Positions 8,253-15,609 of a stretch of DNA of 55,446 nucleotides are shown here, in pieces. The position numbers and the translations under genes are program-made. The notes under the pieces were generated by a model. That model saw only the letters and a list, made by a program, of their open reading frames with translations. It searched no databases and was not told the DNA's origin. Numbering within the stretch: the first letter of the stretch is position 1; each line of letters starts with the position of its first letter. The DNA comes from Dehalococcoidia bacterium UBA5748 (GTDB lineage Bacteria; Chloroflexota; Dehalococcoidia; Dehalococcoidales; UBA5627): positions 1-55,446 of the forward strand of contig DIFM01000027.1 in NCBI GenBank assembly GCA_002419135.1, in the 5' to 3' direction.

Positions 8253-8960
8253 ATGCTTATGAAATGTTTATTTTTAGCCAGCGGTTTCGGCACCCGCCTG
8301 TATCCATTAACCCAAAAGACAGCTAAATGTTTGCTACCTTATAAAGGCAAACCGGTTATCAGCCACATTGTAGAAAAAATACCGGACGGAATCGATATTT
8401 CTGTTACCGTTAACCGCAAATTCGCCTCGCAGTTTGAAGATTGGCAAAATAAACTCGACAGACCTGTTGATTTATGGGTAGAACCGGTTGATAACGAACA
8501 GCAGATGCTTGGGGCTATCGGTTCGCTGAATTACTGGATTAAAGGAAATAACATTGATGATAACCTGCTGATAATTGCCGGCGATAACTATTTCAGCAGT
8601 GACCTTTCGGGATTTCTATCCGCTTTCGATTTAAAAGATACAATAATCGCCCTATATGACGTCGGCAATAAAGAGGAAGCACGGCAGTTCGGTAGTGTCA
8701 GGTTAGAAGGTACTAAAGTAATTGAACTGACAGAAAAGTCTGCAAATCCGCAGTCCGGCCTAGTATCTACTGCCTGCTACGCTTTCCCATCGCGCATTAT
8801 TCCCCTGCTTGATGACTATTGTAAAAATGTTAAGAGGGATAACCTGGGGAGTTTCATAAGCCATCTTGTAAAAATAGACTCCGTGCAGGGTTACATTCTT
8901 GACGGTTTATGGTTTGATATCGGCAGCGCCTGGCAAAAAATATCCGATATCGACGAATAG
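8253..8960 (+). CDS. Sugar-phosphate nucleotidyltransferase (NTP transferase family)
   Basis: Cytoplasmic enzyme of 235 residues that should make an NDP-sugar, or activate another phosphorylated alcohol, from NTP. The nucleotide loop is clear near the N-terminus (ASGFGTRLYPLT), followed by the lysine-containing AKCLLP and the metal-binding Asp in IAGDNYF. It lacks the C-terminal left-handed beta-helix of RmlA/GlmU long forms, so it is a short single-domain type. Translation may begin at ATG 8253 or ATG 8259. Placement right after the membrane glycosyltransferase suggests that it supplies the activated sugar for that pathway. Confidence 0.8.
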   Translation: MLMKCLFLASGFGTRLYPLTQKTAKCLLPYKGKPVISHIVEKIPDGIDISVTVNRKFASQFEDWQNKLDRPVDLWVEPVDNEQQMLGAIGSLNYWIKGNNIDDNLLIIAGDNYFSSDLSGFLSAFDLKDTIIALYDVGNKEEARQFGSVRLEGTKVIELTEKSANPQSGLVSTACYAFPSRIIPLLDDYCKNVKRDNLGSFISHLVKIDSVQGYILDGLWFDIGSAWQKISDIDE

Positions 8961-9040
8961 TTTTTGTCCTGCCGACTGTATTCCTATATAATTTAATATG
9001 TAAGTGGGCTTTCTCAAAGCAGCTTATCGAGGCAAATAGT

Positions 9041-9422
9041 ATGAGTAATATGCAAATCAAAGAGCTGGCCGTAGATGATGAAGAAATAATCCTGCTTTAT
9101 TTTTGAGCGGCTATTAAAGGGTTGGAATTATCAATTAGAAACCACAAGTTCACCCCAAGAAGCATTGAAAAGAATAAAACGTAATGACTACGAATTTGTC
9201 CTGCTTGATATAAAGATGCCCGATATTAACGGCGAACAGCTTTATAAAATGATAGCATAGTTAAAGCCTCCCCTTGTTGCCAGAATTATTATCATCGCGG
9301 GAGATGTCATGAATAAGACAACAGTTTCTTTTCTGAATAAAACTGATTCTCCGGTACTCACCAAGCCGATTGACACTGATAAATTAAAAGAAACCATTGA
9401 CAAAATCATCTCAAATCAATAA
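9041..9422 (+). pseudogene. Decayed response-regulator receiver domain
   Basis: Reading across frames gives a recognisable CheY-like receiver domain of about 125 residues. It has the acidic pocket in AVDDEEII, the phosphorylation-site Asp in VLLDIKMPDINGEQL, the switch region IIIIAGD and the conserved lysine in VLTKPID. It is broken twice: a TGA after LLYF, where a five-T run marks a frameshift, and an in-frame TAG after YKMIA. The tail then stays open to a natural stop at 9420-9422. No partner histidine kinase or output domain is nearby. Two independent lesions make a single sequencing error unlikely to explain it. Confidence 0.75.
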
Positions 9423-9530
9423 TTTTTTTGCCATAAATGCTATTTCATACAATAACAAACTGAAAGCCGGCGTTTGCCATGTAATAATATGCCCCTTGTC
9501 AGCAAGGGTATTGGCAGATATAATTATGTT

Positions 9531-9713
9531 ATGAAACCTGATTTATTAGATATAATTGTGTGCCCGTTGTGTAAAAAAAGGCTGCAGCTTACGATAGAGG
9601 AACAAAACGAACAGGAAATTGTTACCGGTTTTCTGTTTTGCAGCGAATGCAACATTACATACCTGATCTCGGATACCATACCCGATTTACTGCCCCCGCA
9701 AGCCGTTTCGTAA
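9531..9713 (+). CDS. Trm112/YcaR-like zinc-ribbon protein
   Basis: Small protein of 60 residues beginning MKPDLLDIIVCPLC, typical of the Trm112/UPF0434 family. Two CxxC pairs (CPLC and CSEC) would bind zinc, and the ending ISDTIPDLLP matches the IPVMLP-type tail of the family. In other organisms such proteins activate or stabilise methyltransferases, or are fused to them. The frame continues 19 codons upstream to 9474, but the family normally begins at this Met. No methyltransferase gene lies beside it, so the partner is unknown. Confidence 0.8.
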   Translation: MKPDLLDIIVCPLCKKRLQLTIEEQNEQEIVTGFLFCSECNITYLISDTIPDLLPPQAVS

Positions 9714-9733
9714 TTTCAAAACGATAAGTGTTT

Positions 9734-9754
9734 AGCGGTTTTTGGGAAATCGCT
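9734..9754 (+). terminator. Weak hairpin after the Trm112-like gene
   Basis: AGCGGTTT pairs with AAATCGCT (8 bp with one G-T pair) around a TTGGG loop, 20 nt after the stop codon. The sequence downstream is only moderately T-rich (CCTGTTTTAT), so termination is tentative. Confidence 0.35.
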
Positions 9755-9913
9755 CCTGTTTTATATGGCATTCTTTTTAAAATATAAATCCGTATTTTTT
9801 GTCTTTTTACACCAGGAAAAAACTCTCATTTTTTATGCTTCTTATTCCGTTTATTCTGCAATTGTCTAAAAAAATAAGTTGTGATAAGCTATAAAAAATT
9901 ACATAATTTTTAA

Positions 9914-11242
9914 ATGATAAATAATACATTAAAACCCAAATACCGCGGTATTCCGCAGTGGTTTAAGATACCCGAATATAAACTGACTGCGGAATATTTC
10001 ATTAAAACACTGCCTCTTCCCGACAGGGTTATTATTCCCTTGCACCAACATATAGGACCGCCTTCATATCCTGTTGTTAAAATCGGTGATAAGGTTTTGA
10101 CAGGCCAAAAAATCGGCGACAGTGATGAATTCAGGGGCGTTCCGGTGCATGCCACAGTATCCGGAAAAGTAGTCGATATCATTTCCTTTACGGACGTTGC
10201 ACACAATAAAGAACAGCAGGCTATTGTAATTGAGTCCGACGGAAAAGATGAATGGATAGATATGCAAACTATCGACGATCTTGAATCTCTATCCAATGAA
10301 CAAATAATCTCCAAAATAAGAGATGCCGGGGTAGTGGGTATGGGGGGAGCCATATATCCGGCACATCTCAAGTTAACGCTTCCGAAAAGCGGCAGGCTGG
10401 AGACAGTAATACTTAACGGATGCGAATGCGAGCCTTATGTAACCGCGGACTACCGCGTAATGCTGGAATACGGCGAAAAAGTTATATCCGGATTGAAAAT
10501 TATTACGAAACTGATCTCTCCCGATAATATTTTTATTGCTATCGAAGATAATAAACCGGATGCCATAGCGCATTTAACGACAATCCTTGAAAAATCAAAC
10601 CTTAACAGCAAAGTTAAAATGGTTCCGATAAAATTGAAGTACCCCGTCGGCGCCCGTGAACTGCTGGTTAAAGCTCTCTTAAGTAAAGAAGTGCCACTGG
10701 AAGGCAGGTGCCGCGATATCGGCGTGCTGGTTCACAATGTCAGTACCGCCAAAGCCATTCACGAATCCGTTATCGAGGGCAGGCCTTTGGTTGAACAGGT
10801 GATAACCGTCAGCGGAGGTGTTAAAAATCCTCAAAACCTGCTTGTACGGGTAGGAACTCCGGTCAAAAACATTATAGACTACTGCGGCGGAATAACGGAC
10901 GAAGCCAATCAGGTTGTGCTGGGCGGACCGATGATGGGCAGCGCCGTACCGGACACCGAAACGCCTCTAACCAGAGGGACGAGGTGCCTGCTGCTTAACA
11001 ACAATCAAATAAGAAATGAAGTGGACTGTATCCATTGCGGCAGGTGCATCGATGCCTGTTCGATGAGGCTCAACCCTTCACTACTGGCAAAATACTCTAA
11101 GGCCGGCAGATACGATGATTGCGGAGAAGCATATATCGATGCCTGTATCGAATGCGGTGTCTGCACCTATGTGTGCCCGGCTAGTATTCCGATAACACAG
11201 TACATAAAATCAGCCAAACAGCAACTTTCGCTGATGGAATAA
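9914..11242 (+). CDS. rnfC: Rnf electron-transport complex subunit C
   Basis: Peripheral, NADH-interacting Fe-S subunit of the Rnf complex, which couples ferredoxin:NAD+ electron transfer to Na+ or H+ pumping. At 442 residues it has the compact clostridial length without the long C-terminal repeats of proteobacterial RnfC. The flavin/NADH site motif is seen as GMGGAIYPAHLKL. Two [4Fe-4S] clusters are specified by Cys372/375/378/382 and Cys411/414/417/421. It is first in an operon of order CDGEA(B), the order found in Acetobacterium and clostridia, and ends 3 nt before rnfD. Confidence 0.95.
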   Translation: MINNTLKPKYRGIPQWFKIPEYKLTAEYFIKTLPLPDRVIIPLHQHIGPPSYPVVKIGDKVLTGQKIGDSDEFRGVPVHATVSGKVVDIISFTDVAHNKEQQAIVIESDGKDEWIDMQTIDDLESLSNEQIISKIRDAGVVGMGGAIYPAHLKLTLPKSGRLETVILNGCECEPYVTADYRVMLEYGEKVISGLKIITKLISPDNIFIAIEDNKPDAIAHLTTILEKSNLNSKVKMVPIKLKYPVGARELLVKALLSKEVPLEGRCRDIGVLVHNVSTAKAIHESVIEGRPLVEQVITVSGGVKNPQNLLVRVGTPVKNIIDYCGGITDEANQVVLGGPMMGSAVPDTETPLTRGTRCLLLNNNQIRNEVDCIHCGRCIDACSMRLNPSLLAKYSKAGRYDDCGEAYIDACIECGVCTYVCPASIPITQYIKSAKQQLSLME

Positions 11243-11245
11243 TCG

Positions 11246-12211
11246 ATGGCAAAGATAAAGAATGATAACTCTAATAAGACTGAGGAGAAACTGATTATTT
11301 CCTCCGCCCCTCATTTACGCAGCAAGTGGTCGGTTAAACGCACCATGTATCTGGTGATTCTTGCCCTGATGTTACCTACCGCAGCCGGTATTTATTTCTT
11401 CGGCTTCAATGCCATATTTGTAATCCTGACCAGTGTCATTGCCGCCGTAGCCACGGAATACCTCGTAAAACTGCTCAGAAAGAAACCCTTCGTTATGGAT
11501 GGCAGCGCGGTAATTACCGGATTGTTGTTGGCATTAACATTACCACCGACCATTCCGTTGTGGATGGCGGCTATTGGAAGCGTTTTTGCCATTGCAATAG
11601 CTAAAGAAGCTTTCGGAGGACTCGGGCATAATATCTTTAATCCCGCACTGGCCGGACGTGCATTTTTACAGCTCAGTTTCCCGGCACAAATGTCCGTATG
11701 GATTGCCCCATCCGGTTTTGCACCGGATGCCGTTACATCCGCCAGCCCCCTAAGCGACGCCTTTGAAAAAATCGGCTCCAACCCGGAAATTTATCGCGAG
11801 CTTTTAATCGGAAATATCAATGGTTCGCTGGGAGAAACTTCCGCCCTGCTGCTTCTGGCGGGCGGTATTTTGCTGATAATTCTCAGGGTTATCGACTGGA
11901 GAACTCCGGTTGCCTTTATCGGTGCAACAGCACTGTTGAGCCTGGTTTTAGGGCAGGACGCCGTTTATCAGGTACTCAGCGGGGGATTGATGATAGGCGC
12001 ATTCTTTATGGCGACCGACTATGTTACCACCCCAATGACACGCACAGGAAAGATTGTTTTCGGTATCGGAGCCGGCATTTTAACGGTTACTATCAGATTA
12101 TACGGCGGCTATCCTGAAGGCGTATGTTTCGCAATTTTACTTATGAATGCCGCCACTCCTCTGATAGAAAGATATACTCAACCGAGACCCTACGGGTTAG
12201 GGAAGAAGTAA
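11246..12211 (+). CDS. rnfD: Rnf electron-transport complex subunit D
   Basis: Integral membrane subunit of 321 residues with about nine or ten hydrophobic segments; it carries covalently bound FMN in characterised complexes. The stretch GHNIFNPALAGRAF is typical of RnfD/NqrB. The flavin-attachment region reads AVTSASPLS at about 162-170, with Ser167 where the family motif normally has the acceptor threonine. The C-terminal core (DYVTTPMT, YGGYPEGVCFAILLMNAATPLIE) is well kept. No ApbE flavin transferase gene lies in the window. The gene is 3 nt from both neighbours. Confidence 0.95.
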   Translation: MAKIKNDNSNKTEEKLIISSAPHLRSKWSVKRTMYLVILALMLPTAAGIYFFGFNAIFVILTSVIAAVATEYLVKLLRKKPFVMDGSAVITGLLLALTLPPTIPLWMAAIGSVFAIAIAKEAFGGLGHNIFNPALAGRAFLQLSFPAQMSVWIAPSGFAPDAVTSASPLSDAFEKIGSNPEIYRELLIGNINGSLGETSALLLLAGGILLIILRVIDWRTPVAFIGATALLSLVLGQDAVYQVLSGGLMIGAFFMATDYVTTPMTRTGKIVFGIGAGILTVTIRLYGGYPEGVCFAILLMNAATPLIERYTQPRPYGLGKK

Positions 12212-12214
12212 ATT

Positions 12215-12754
12215 ATGCTGGACAGATTTAAGAAGTATTATCCGCTCTTTTTTCTGGTACTCGTAATTCTGGCATCTTCAGCTTTAATGATGAGCGCAGA
12301 AAAAATAAACAGGCTGGTACTGGAGTCGCGGCAGGCCCCGGAAACTTTGGCTCTGTTGCAACAACTGTTTACCGAAGCTACTTTTTATACATACCGTGTC
12401 GATACAGAAATATATACCCTTTACGATTCCCGGAGGCATAAACTTGGTTATGCCATGTATGGCGAGGGATTTGGATACAGAGGTAAGATTACCGTCCTCG
12501 CCGGTCTAAAAGACAAAGAAACAATACACAATATAATTGTAATTAACCAGATAGAGGATATTTCATACTGGAACATGCTAAAAAATAATAACTTCTTCGC
12601 TCAATTTATAGGGCTAAAAATTGAAGAATGTTATCCGAGTTTTGCTTGGCTGCCCGGAGGTGTTGATGCCGTATCCGGGTCAACTATCAGCTCGAGAGGT
12701 GTAACTAATGCCGTTCGAGATGCCATACTGGATAAACTCGAGTATTTGGATTAA
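12215..12754 (+). CDS. rnfG: Rnf electron-transport complex subunit G
   Basis: Membrane-anchored flavoprotein subunit of 179 residues: one N-terminal membrane helix (about 9-28) and an extracytoplasmic FMN_bind domain. The covalent FMN motif is DAVSGSTISS at 151-160, with Thr157 as the expected phosphoester acceptor (SGAT type, with Ser in place of Ala). It relays electrons between RnfD and the RnfA/E core. It is a little shorter than many RnfG proteins. It follows rnfD by 3 nt and is followed 24 nt later by rnfE. Confidence 0.92.
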   Translation: MLDRFKKYYPLFFLVLVILASSALMMSAEKINRLVLESRQAPETLALLQQLFTEATFYTYRVDTEIYTLYDSRRHKLGYAMYGEGFGYRGKITVLAGLKDKETIHNIIVINQIEDISYWNMLKNNNFFAQFIGLKIEECYPSFAWLPGGVDAVSGSTISSRGVTNAVRDAILDKLEYLD

Positions 12755-12778
12755 AATTGTTAGGCAGGAGAATTAAAA

Positions 12779-13393
12779 GTGTCGGGATTTAGCAAAGAGT
12801 TTAAAAAGGGGATTGTAATTTCCAATCCTGTTTTTGTTCTGGCGCTCAGCCTGTGTCCGGTGCTGGCAGTAACCGATACGCTGGATAAGGCTCTTGGTAT
12901 GAGCGGCGCATTTGCTCTGGTGATAATCGCCTCCAACCTGATAATCTCTTTGATGCGTAAAATGATACCCGACGTTGTACGCATACCCGTTTTTGTAATC
13001 ATAATTGCCACTTTTGTTTCTATAGTAGAAATGCTTTTCCAGGCTTATATTCCGGCAATTTATTCCGCTCTGGGCATTTACCTCTCACTTTTAGCGGTAA
13101 ACTGCCTGATTCTGGGCAGGGCGGAGGCATTCGCATCCAGGAACAAAGTTTCCGATTCGCTGGCGGATGCATTAGGTATGAGTGTCGGTTTCTGTCTGGC
13201 GCTTATTCTCATCTCATTTTTCCGCGAGCTTTTAGGAAAGGGCGGCATTACAGTATTCGGCAACGAGCTTTTTACCCTTCCCGTCCTTGCAGAAAATCCG
13301 ATTTCCGTTTTCGGCATGTCAATGGGGGCTTTCCTCGTAATGGGTCTTCTGATTGCCTTTTTCAAACAGATAGGTGTAATAAAAGATGTCTGA
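12779..13393 (+). CDS. rnfE: Rnf electron-transport complex subunit E
   Basis: Integral membrane subunit of 204 residues, six hydrophobic segments. It begins at GTG 12779 behind GCAGGAG. RnfE/NqrD hallmarks include the NPVFVLALSLCPVLAVTDTL segment and the second half-repeat with YLSLLAVNCLILGRAEAFA, each carrying a cysteine (LCP and VNC) of the kind that holds the membrane [2Fe-2S] cluster shared with RnfA. It overlaps rnfA by 8 nt, so the two partners are probably made in step. Confidence 0.95.
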   Translation: MSGFSKEFKKGIVISNPVFVLALSLCPVLAVTDTLDKALGMSGAFALVIIASNLIISLMRKMIPDVVRIPVFVIIIATFVSIVEMLFQAYIPAIYSALGIYLSLLAVNCLILGRAEAFASRNKVSDSLADALGMSVGFCLALILISFFRELLGKGGITVFGNELFTLPVLAENPISVFGMSMGAFLVMGLLIAFFKQIGVIKDV

Positions 13394-13964
13394 ATTATTC
13401 TCCATATTCATAGGACTGGCGCTTATCAATAATATAGTCCTGGTACAGTTTTTGGGGCTGTGCCCCGTTTTCGGCGTTTCCAAAAAACTGGGGCCGGCGG
13501 TCAATATGGGGCTGGCGGTCACTCTGGTTATATTCGTTTCATCAACTCTGGCATGGCTTGCCAATAATTACATACTGATTCCGCTTAATGCCGAGTACCT
13601 GCACCTGATAATCTATCTGCTGATAATCGGTTCTATGGTGCAAATGCTGGAGATTTTCTTAAAGAAAACCAATGCAAACCTCTATAAGTCTTTCGGCATT
13701 TACCTGGCACTGATTGCCACCAACTGCGCTGTTATCGGCGTTCTGCTTCTGAATGCCGACGAATCCTACAATTTCATTGAAAGCCTGATAGCTTCGCTGG
13801 GCGCCGGCGCCGGCTTTACACTGGTTATGGCTTTAATGTCGGGCATACGCGAAAAACTGGAACTCTCCGATATCCCCAAAGCAATGAAAGGGCTTCCGGT
13901 AATATTTATAACGGCGGCTTTGATGGCTCTGGCTTTCGGCGGCTTTGTTGGGATGTTGTTTTAA
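13386..13964 (+). CDS. rnfA: Rnf electron-transport complex subunit A
   Basis: Integral membrane subunit of 192 residues, homologous to RnfE in inverted topology, with six hydrophobic segments. Landmarks are NNIVLVQFLGLCPVFGVSKK near the N-terminus and YLALIATNCAVIGVLLLN in the middle; these two cysteines are expected to hold the [2Fe-2S] cluster at the RnfA/E interface. The stop codon overlaps the start of the following mini-gene in TAATG, so the operon continues into the RnfB-like peptide. Confidence 0.95.
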   Translation: MSELFSIFIGLALINNIVLVQFLGLCPVFGVSKKLGPAVNMGLAVTLVIFVSSTLAWLANNYILIPLNAEYLHLIIYLLIIGSMVQMLEIFLKKTNANLYKSFGIYLALIATNCAVIGVLLLNADESYNFIESLIASLGAGAGFTLVMALMSGIREKLELSDIPKAMKGLPVIFITAALMALAFGGFVGMLF

Positions 13965-14098
13965 TGAATTACATAATTATTTTACTTGTATTTACCGTAC
14001 TTGGATTTGCTTTCGGGGCATTGATTTATTTTGTCCAATATAAAATAAGCCAGAGTAAAAATAAATCCGAAGATAACAATTCCTACAACAAAAATTAA
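13964..14098 (+). CDS. Minimal RnfB-like membrane peptide lacking Fe-S domains
   Basis: A 44-residue reading frame starts in the TAATG overlap with rnfA, exactly where rnfB stands in rnfCDGEAB operons. One membrane helix (about residues 3-24) ends in VLGFAFGALIYFVQYKI, which matches the N-terminal anchor of RnfB (LGLAFG followed by a basic residue). After it comes only a polar Ser/Lys/Asn tail and a stop. The cysteine-rich domain and the ferredoxin-like clusters that normally fill RnfB are absent, and the next 440 nt in any frame encode no such domain. It may be a remnant or a functional anchor whose Fe-S part is encoded elsewhere. Confidence 0.6.
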   Translation: MNYIIILLVFTVLGFAFGALIYFVQYKISQSKNKSEDNNSYNKN

Positions 14099-14538
14099 TG
14101 AGCTATTAACATTAGGTATAGAAATAATGCTTAAATATCATAATCCTTTGGCATTCTATCGTAAAAACTTATAAAGACAAATAATAAATTAAATTGTATA
14201 AAAATGATTACATCAATGTAGGTCGTATATTGACATCTATTAATGTTTGTGATAAATTGACAGACGATTAGAAAATATAATAAACTTTCTCTACACTAAT
14301 TGTATTGTTTTTGTTTGTTTTACGGATGTTTATATCTACAACATGACCTTATAGCCTAAGGGTTAATATATAAATGCCGGTCGAGGTTGTGCCTGAAGAA
14401 TTGGTTTCTCCTATCGAGGAAAGGAGATAGCATGGTGAGTTGGCGATAAGCTTAAATGCTTAGACGTCCGGATATTATAAAAATTACATATTTTTTTACC
14501 GACTAGGTTATCAATAAATTCCACGAAAAGGAGTAAGA
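14099..14538 (+). other. Gene-free leader of the hydrogenase operon, possible structured RNA
   Basis: These 440 nt are AT-rich and hold no credible reading frame. A GC-richer block at about 14374-14480 differs in composition from its surroundings and contains small stems: CTATC/GATAG (competing with TCTCC/GGAGA) around 14410-14430, and TAAGC/GCTTA around 14448-14463. It does not match a riboswitch class I can recall. The run of seven T near 14490 could end an attenuator. The hydrogenase small subunit begins behind AAAAGGAG at 14524-14531. Confidence 0.3.
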
Positions 14539-15609
14539 ATGGATACACTCTTTCTGAGACCCAAACCAACAAGGCGAGAATTTTTACAAGTAGCCACTGC
14601 CTCACTGGCACTCCTCGGGCTTAGCCAGGCTCTATCACCCAGAGTTGTTAAAGCCCTGGAAGAAACCTCCGGAAAACCCGCTGTTGTCTGGCTTCACGGA
14701 CAGGAATGTACCGGTTGCAGCGAATCCTTTGTTAACAGCCTCGACCCGACAGCAGCAGCCATTATTCTGGACACAATCTCCCTGCGCTACCATGAAACCC
14801 TGATGGCGGCTTCCGGATATCACGCCGAAGAAGCACTGGAAGATGCGATATCCGAAAACGGTTATCTTTTAGTAATAGAGGGAGCAATTCCTCTGGCTGA
14901 CGACGGATTGTATTGCACCATCGGTGGAAAAACCTTCAAGGACATTGTCAGGGAATCCGTTAAAAATGCAGCGGCAGTTATATGTGTAGGCTCCTGTGCC
15001 TCATTCGGAGGTTTCCCGGCGGCAGGCCCGACAGATGCAGTAGGATTCCTCTACAAGAATACCAAGAAACATCATGAATTCGATGATGTCTTGGGCGACA
15101 AACCGGTTATCAATCTGCCCCGCTGCCCGATGCACCCTGAAAGCCTGGTAGCCATTATTGTTCACTACCTGACATTCGGTGACATACCTCCGCTGGATGA
15201 TTTCCAGAGACCGATAGCCTTCTACGGCGAATTGATGCATGATAACTGCCCGCGCCGCGGACAATTCGAGGCGGGACATTTCTTAACCGATTGGGGAGAC
15301 CCCAATCAAGCAGGATACTGTCTGTATCTGAAGGGATGTAAAGGACCCTGGGCAAGACATGATTGCTGGAAACGGGGATGGAACGGCACAAGCGCTTATT
15401 GCATAAATGTCAACGCCCCCTGTATCGGATGCAGCGAACCCGAGTTCTACGAGAGGTTCAGCCCGTTATATGACAGACAGTTCGACGTGACTTTACCCGG
15501 AATCGGTAAAGTAGATATTGATAAAGTTATGGCTACCGTAGCTGCTATTGCCGCAGCCGGCATCGGCATCGATACGGTTATAACCAAGCTGAAAGGGGAG
15601 GAGAGTTAA
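14539..15609 (+). CDS. hupS: [NiFe] hydrogenase small subunit, Tat-exported
   Basis: Electron-transferring small subunit of a respiratory H2-uptake hydrogenase (group 1 type). The N-terminus carries a twin-arginine signal (TRREFLQVA, Arg12-Arg13) followed by a hydrophobic stretch and an ALS cleavage region near 31-33, so the folded heterodimer should be exported. Proximal-cluster cysteines start at Cys57 and Cys60 (HGQECTGCSES), continue in CVGSCASFGG and in the RCPMHPE region, and medial/distal-cluster residues follow in HDNCPRRGQF, LKGCKG, DCWKRGW and NAPCIGCSEPEF. At 356 residues the length is normal. The gene ends directly against the ATG of the large subunit. Confidence 0.95.
   Translation: MDTLFLRPKPTRREFLQVATASLALLGLSQALSPRVVKALEETSGKPAVVWLHGQECTGCSESFVNSLDPTAAAIILDTISLRYHETLMAASGYHAEEALEDAISENGYLLVIEGAIPLADDGLYCTIGGKTFKDIVRESVKNAAAVICVGSCASFGGFPAAGPTDAVGFLYKNTKKHHEFDDVLGDKPVINLPRCPMHPESLVAIIVHYLTFGDIPPLDDFQRPIAFYGELMHDNCPRRGQFEAGHFLTDWGDPNQAGYCLYLKGCKGPWARHDCWKRGWNGTSAYCINVNAPCIGCSEPEFYERFSPLYDRQFDVTLPGIGKVDIDKVMATVAAIAAAGIGIDTVITKLKGEES

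Noticed and set aside
14099..14538. The missing Fe-S part of RnfB, lost through a frameshift after the stub
   Set aside because: None of the frames on the plus strand shows a cysteine-rich ferredoxin-like pattern; the stretch is AT-rich and full of stops.
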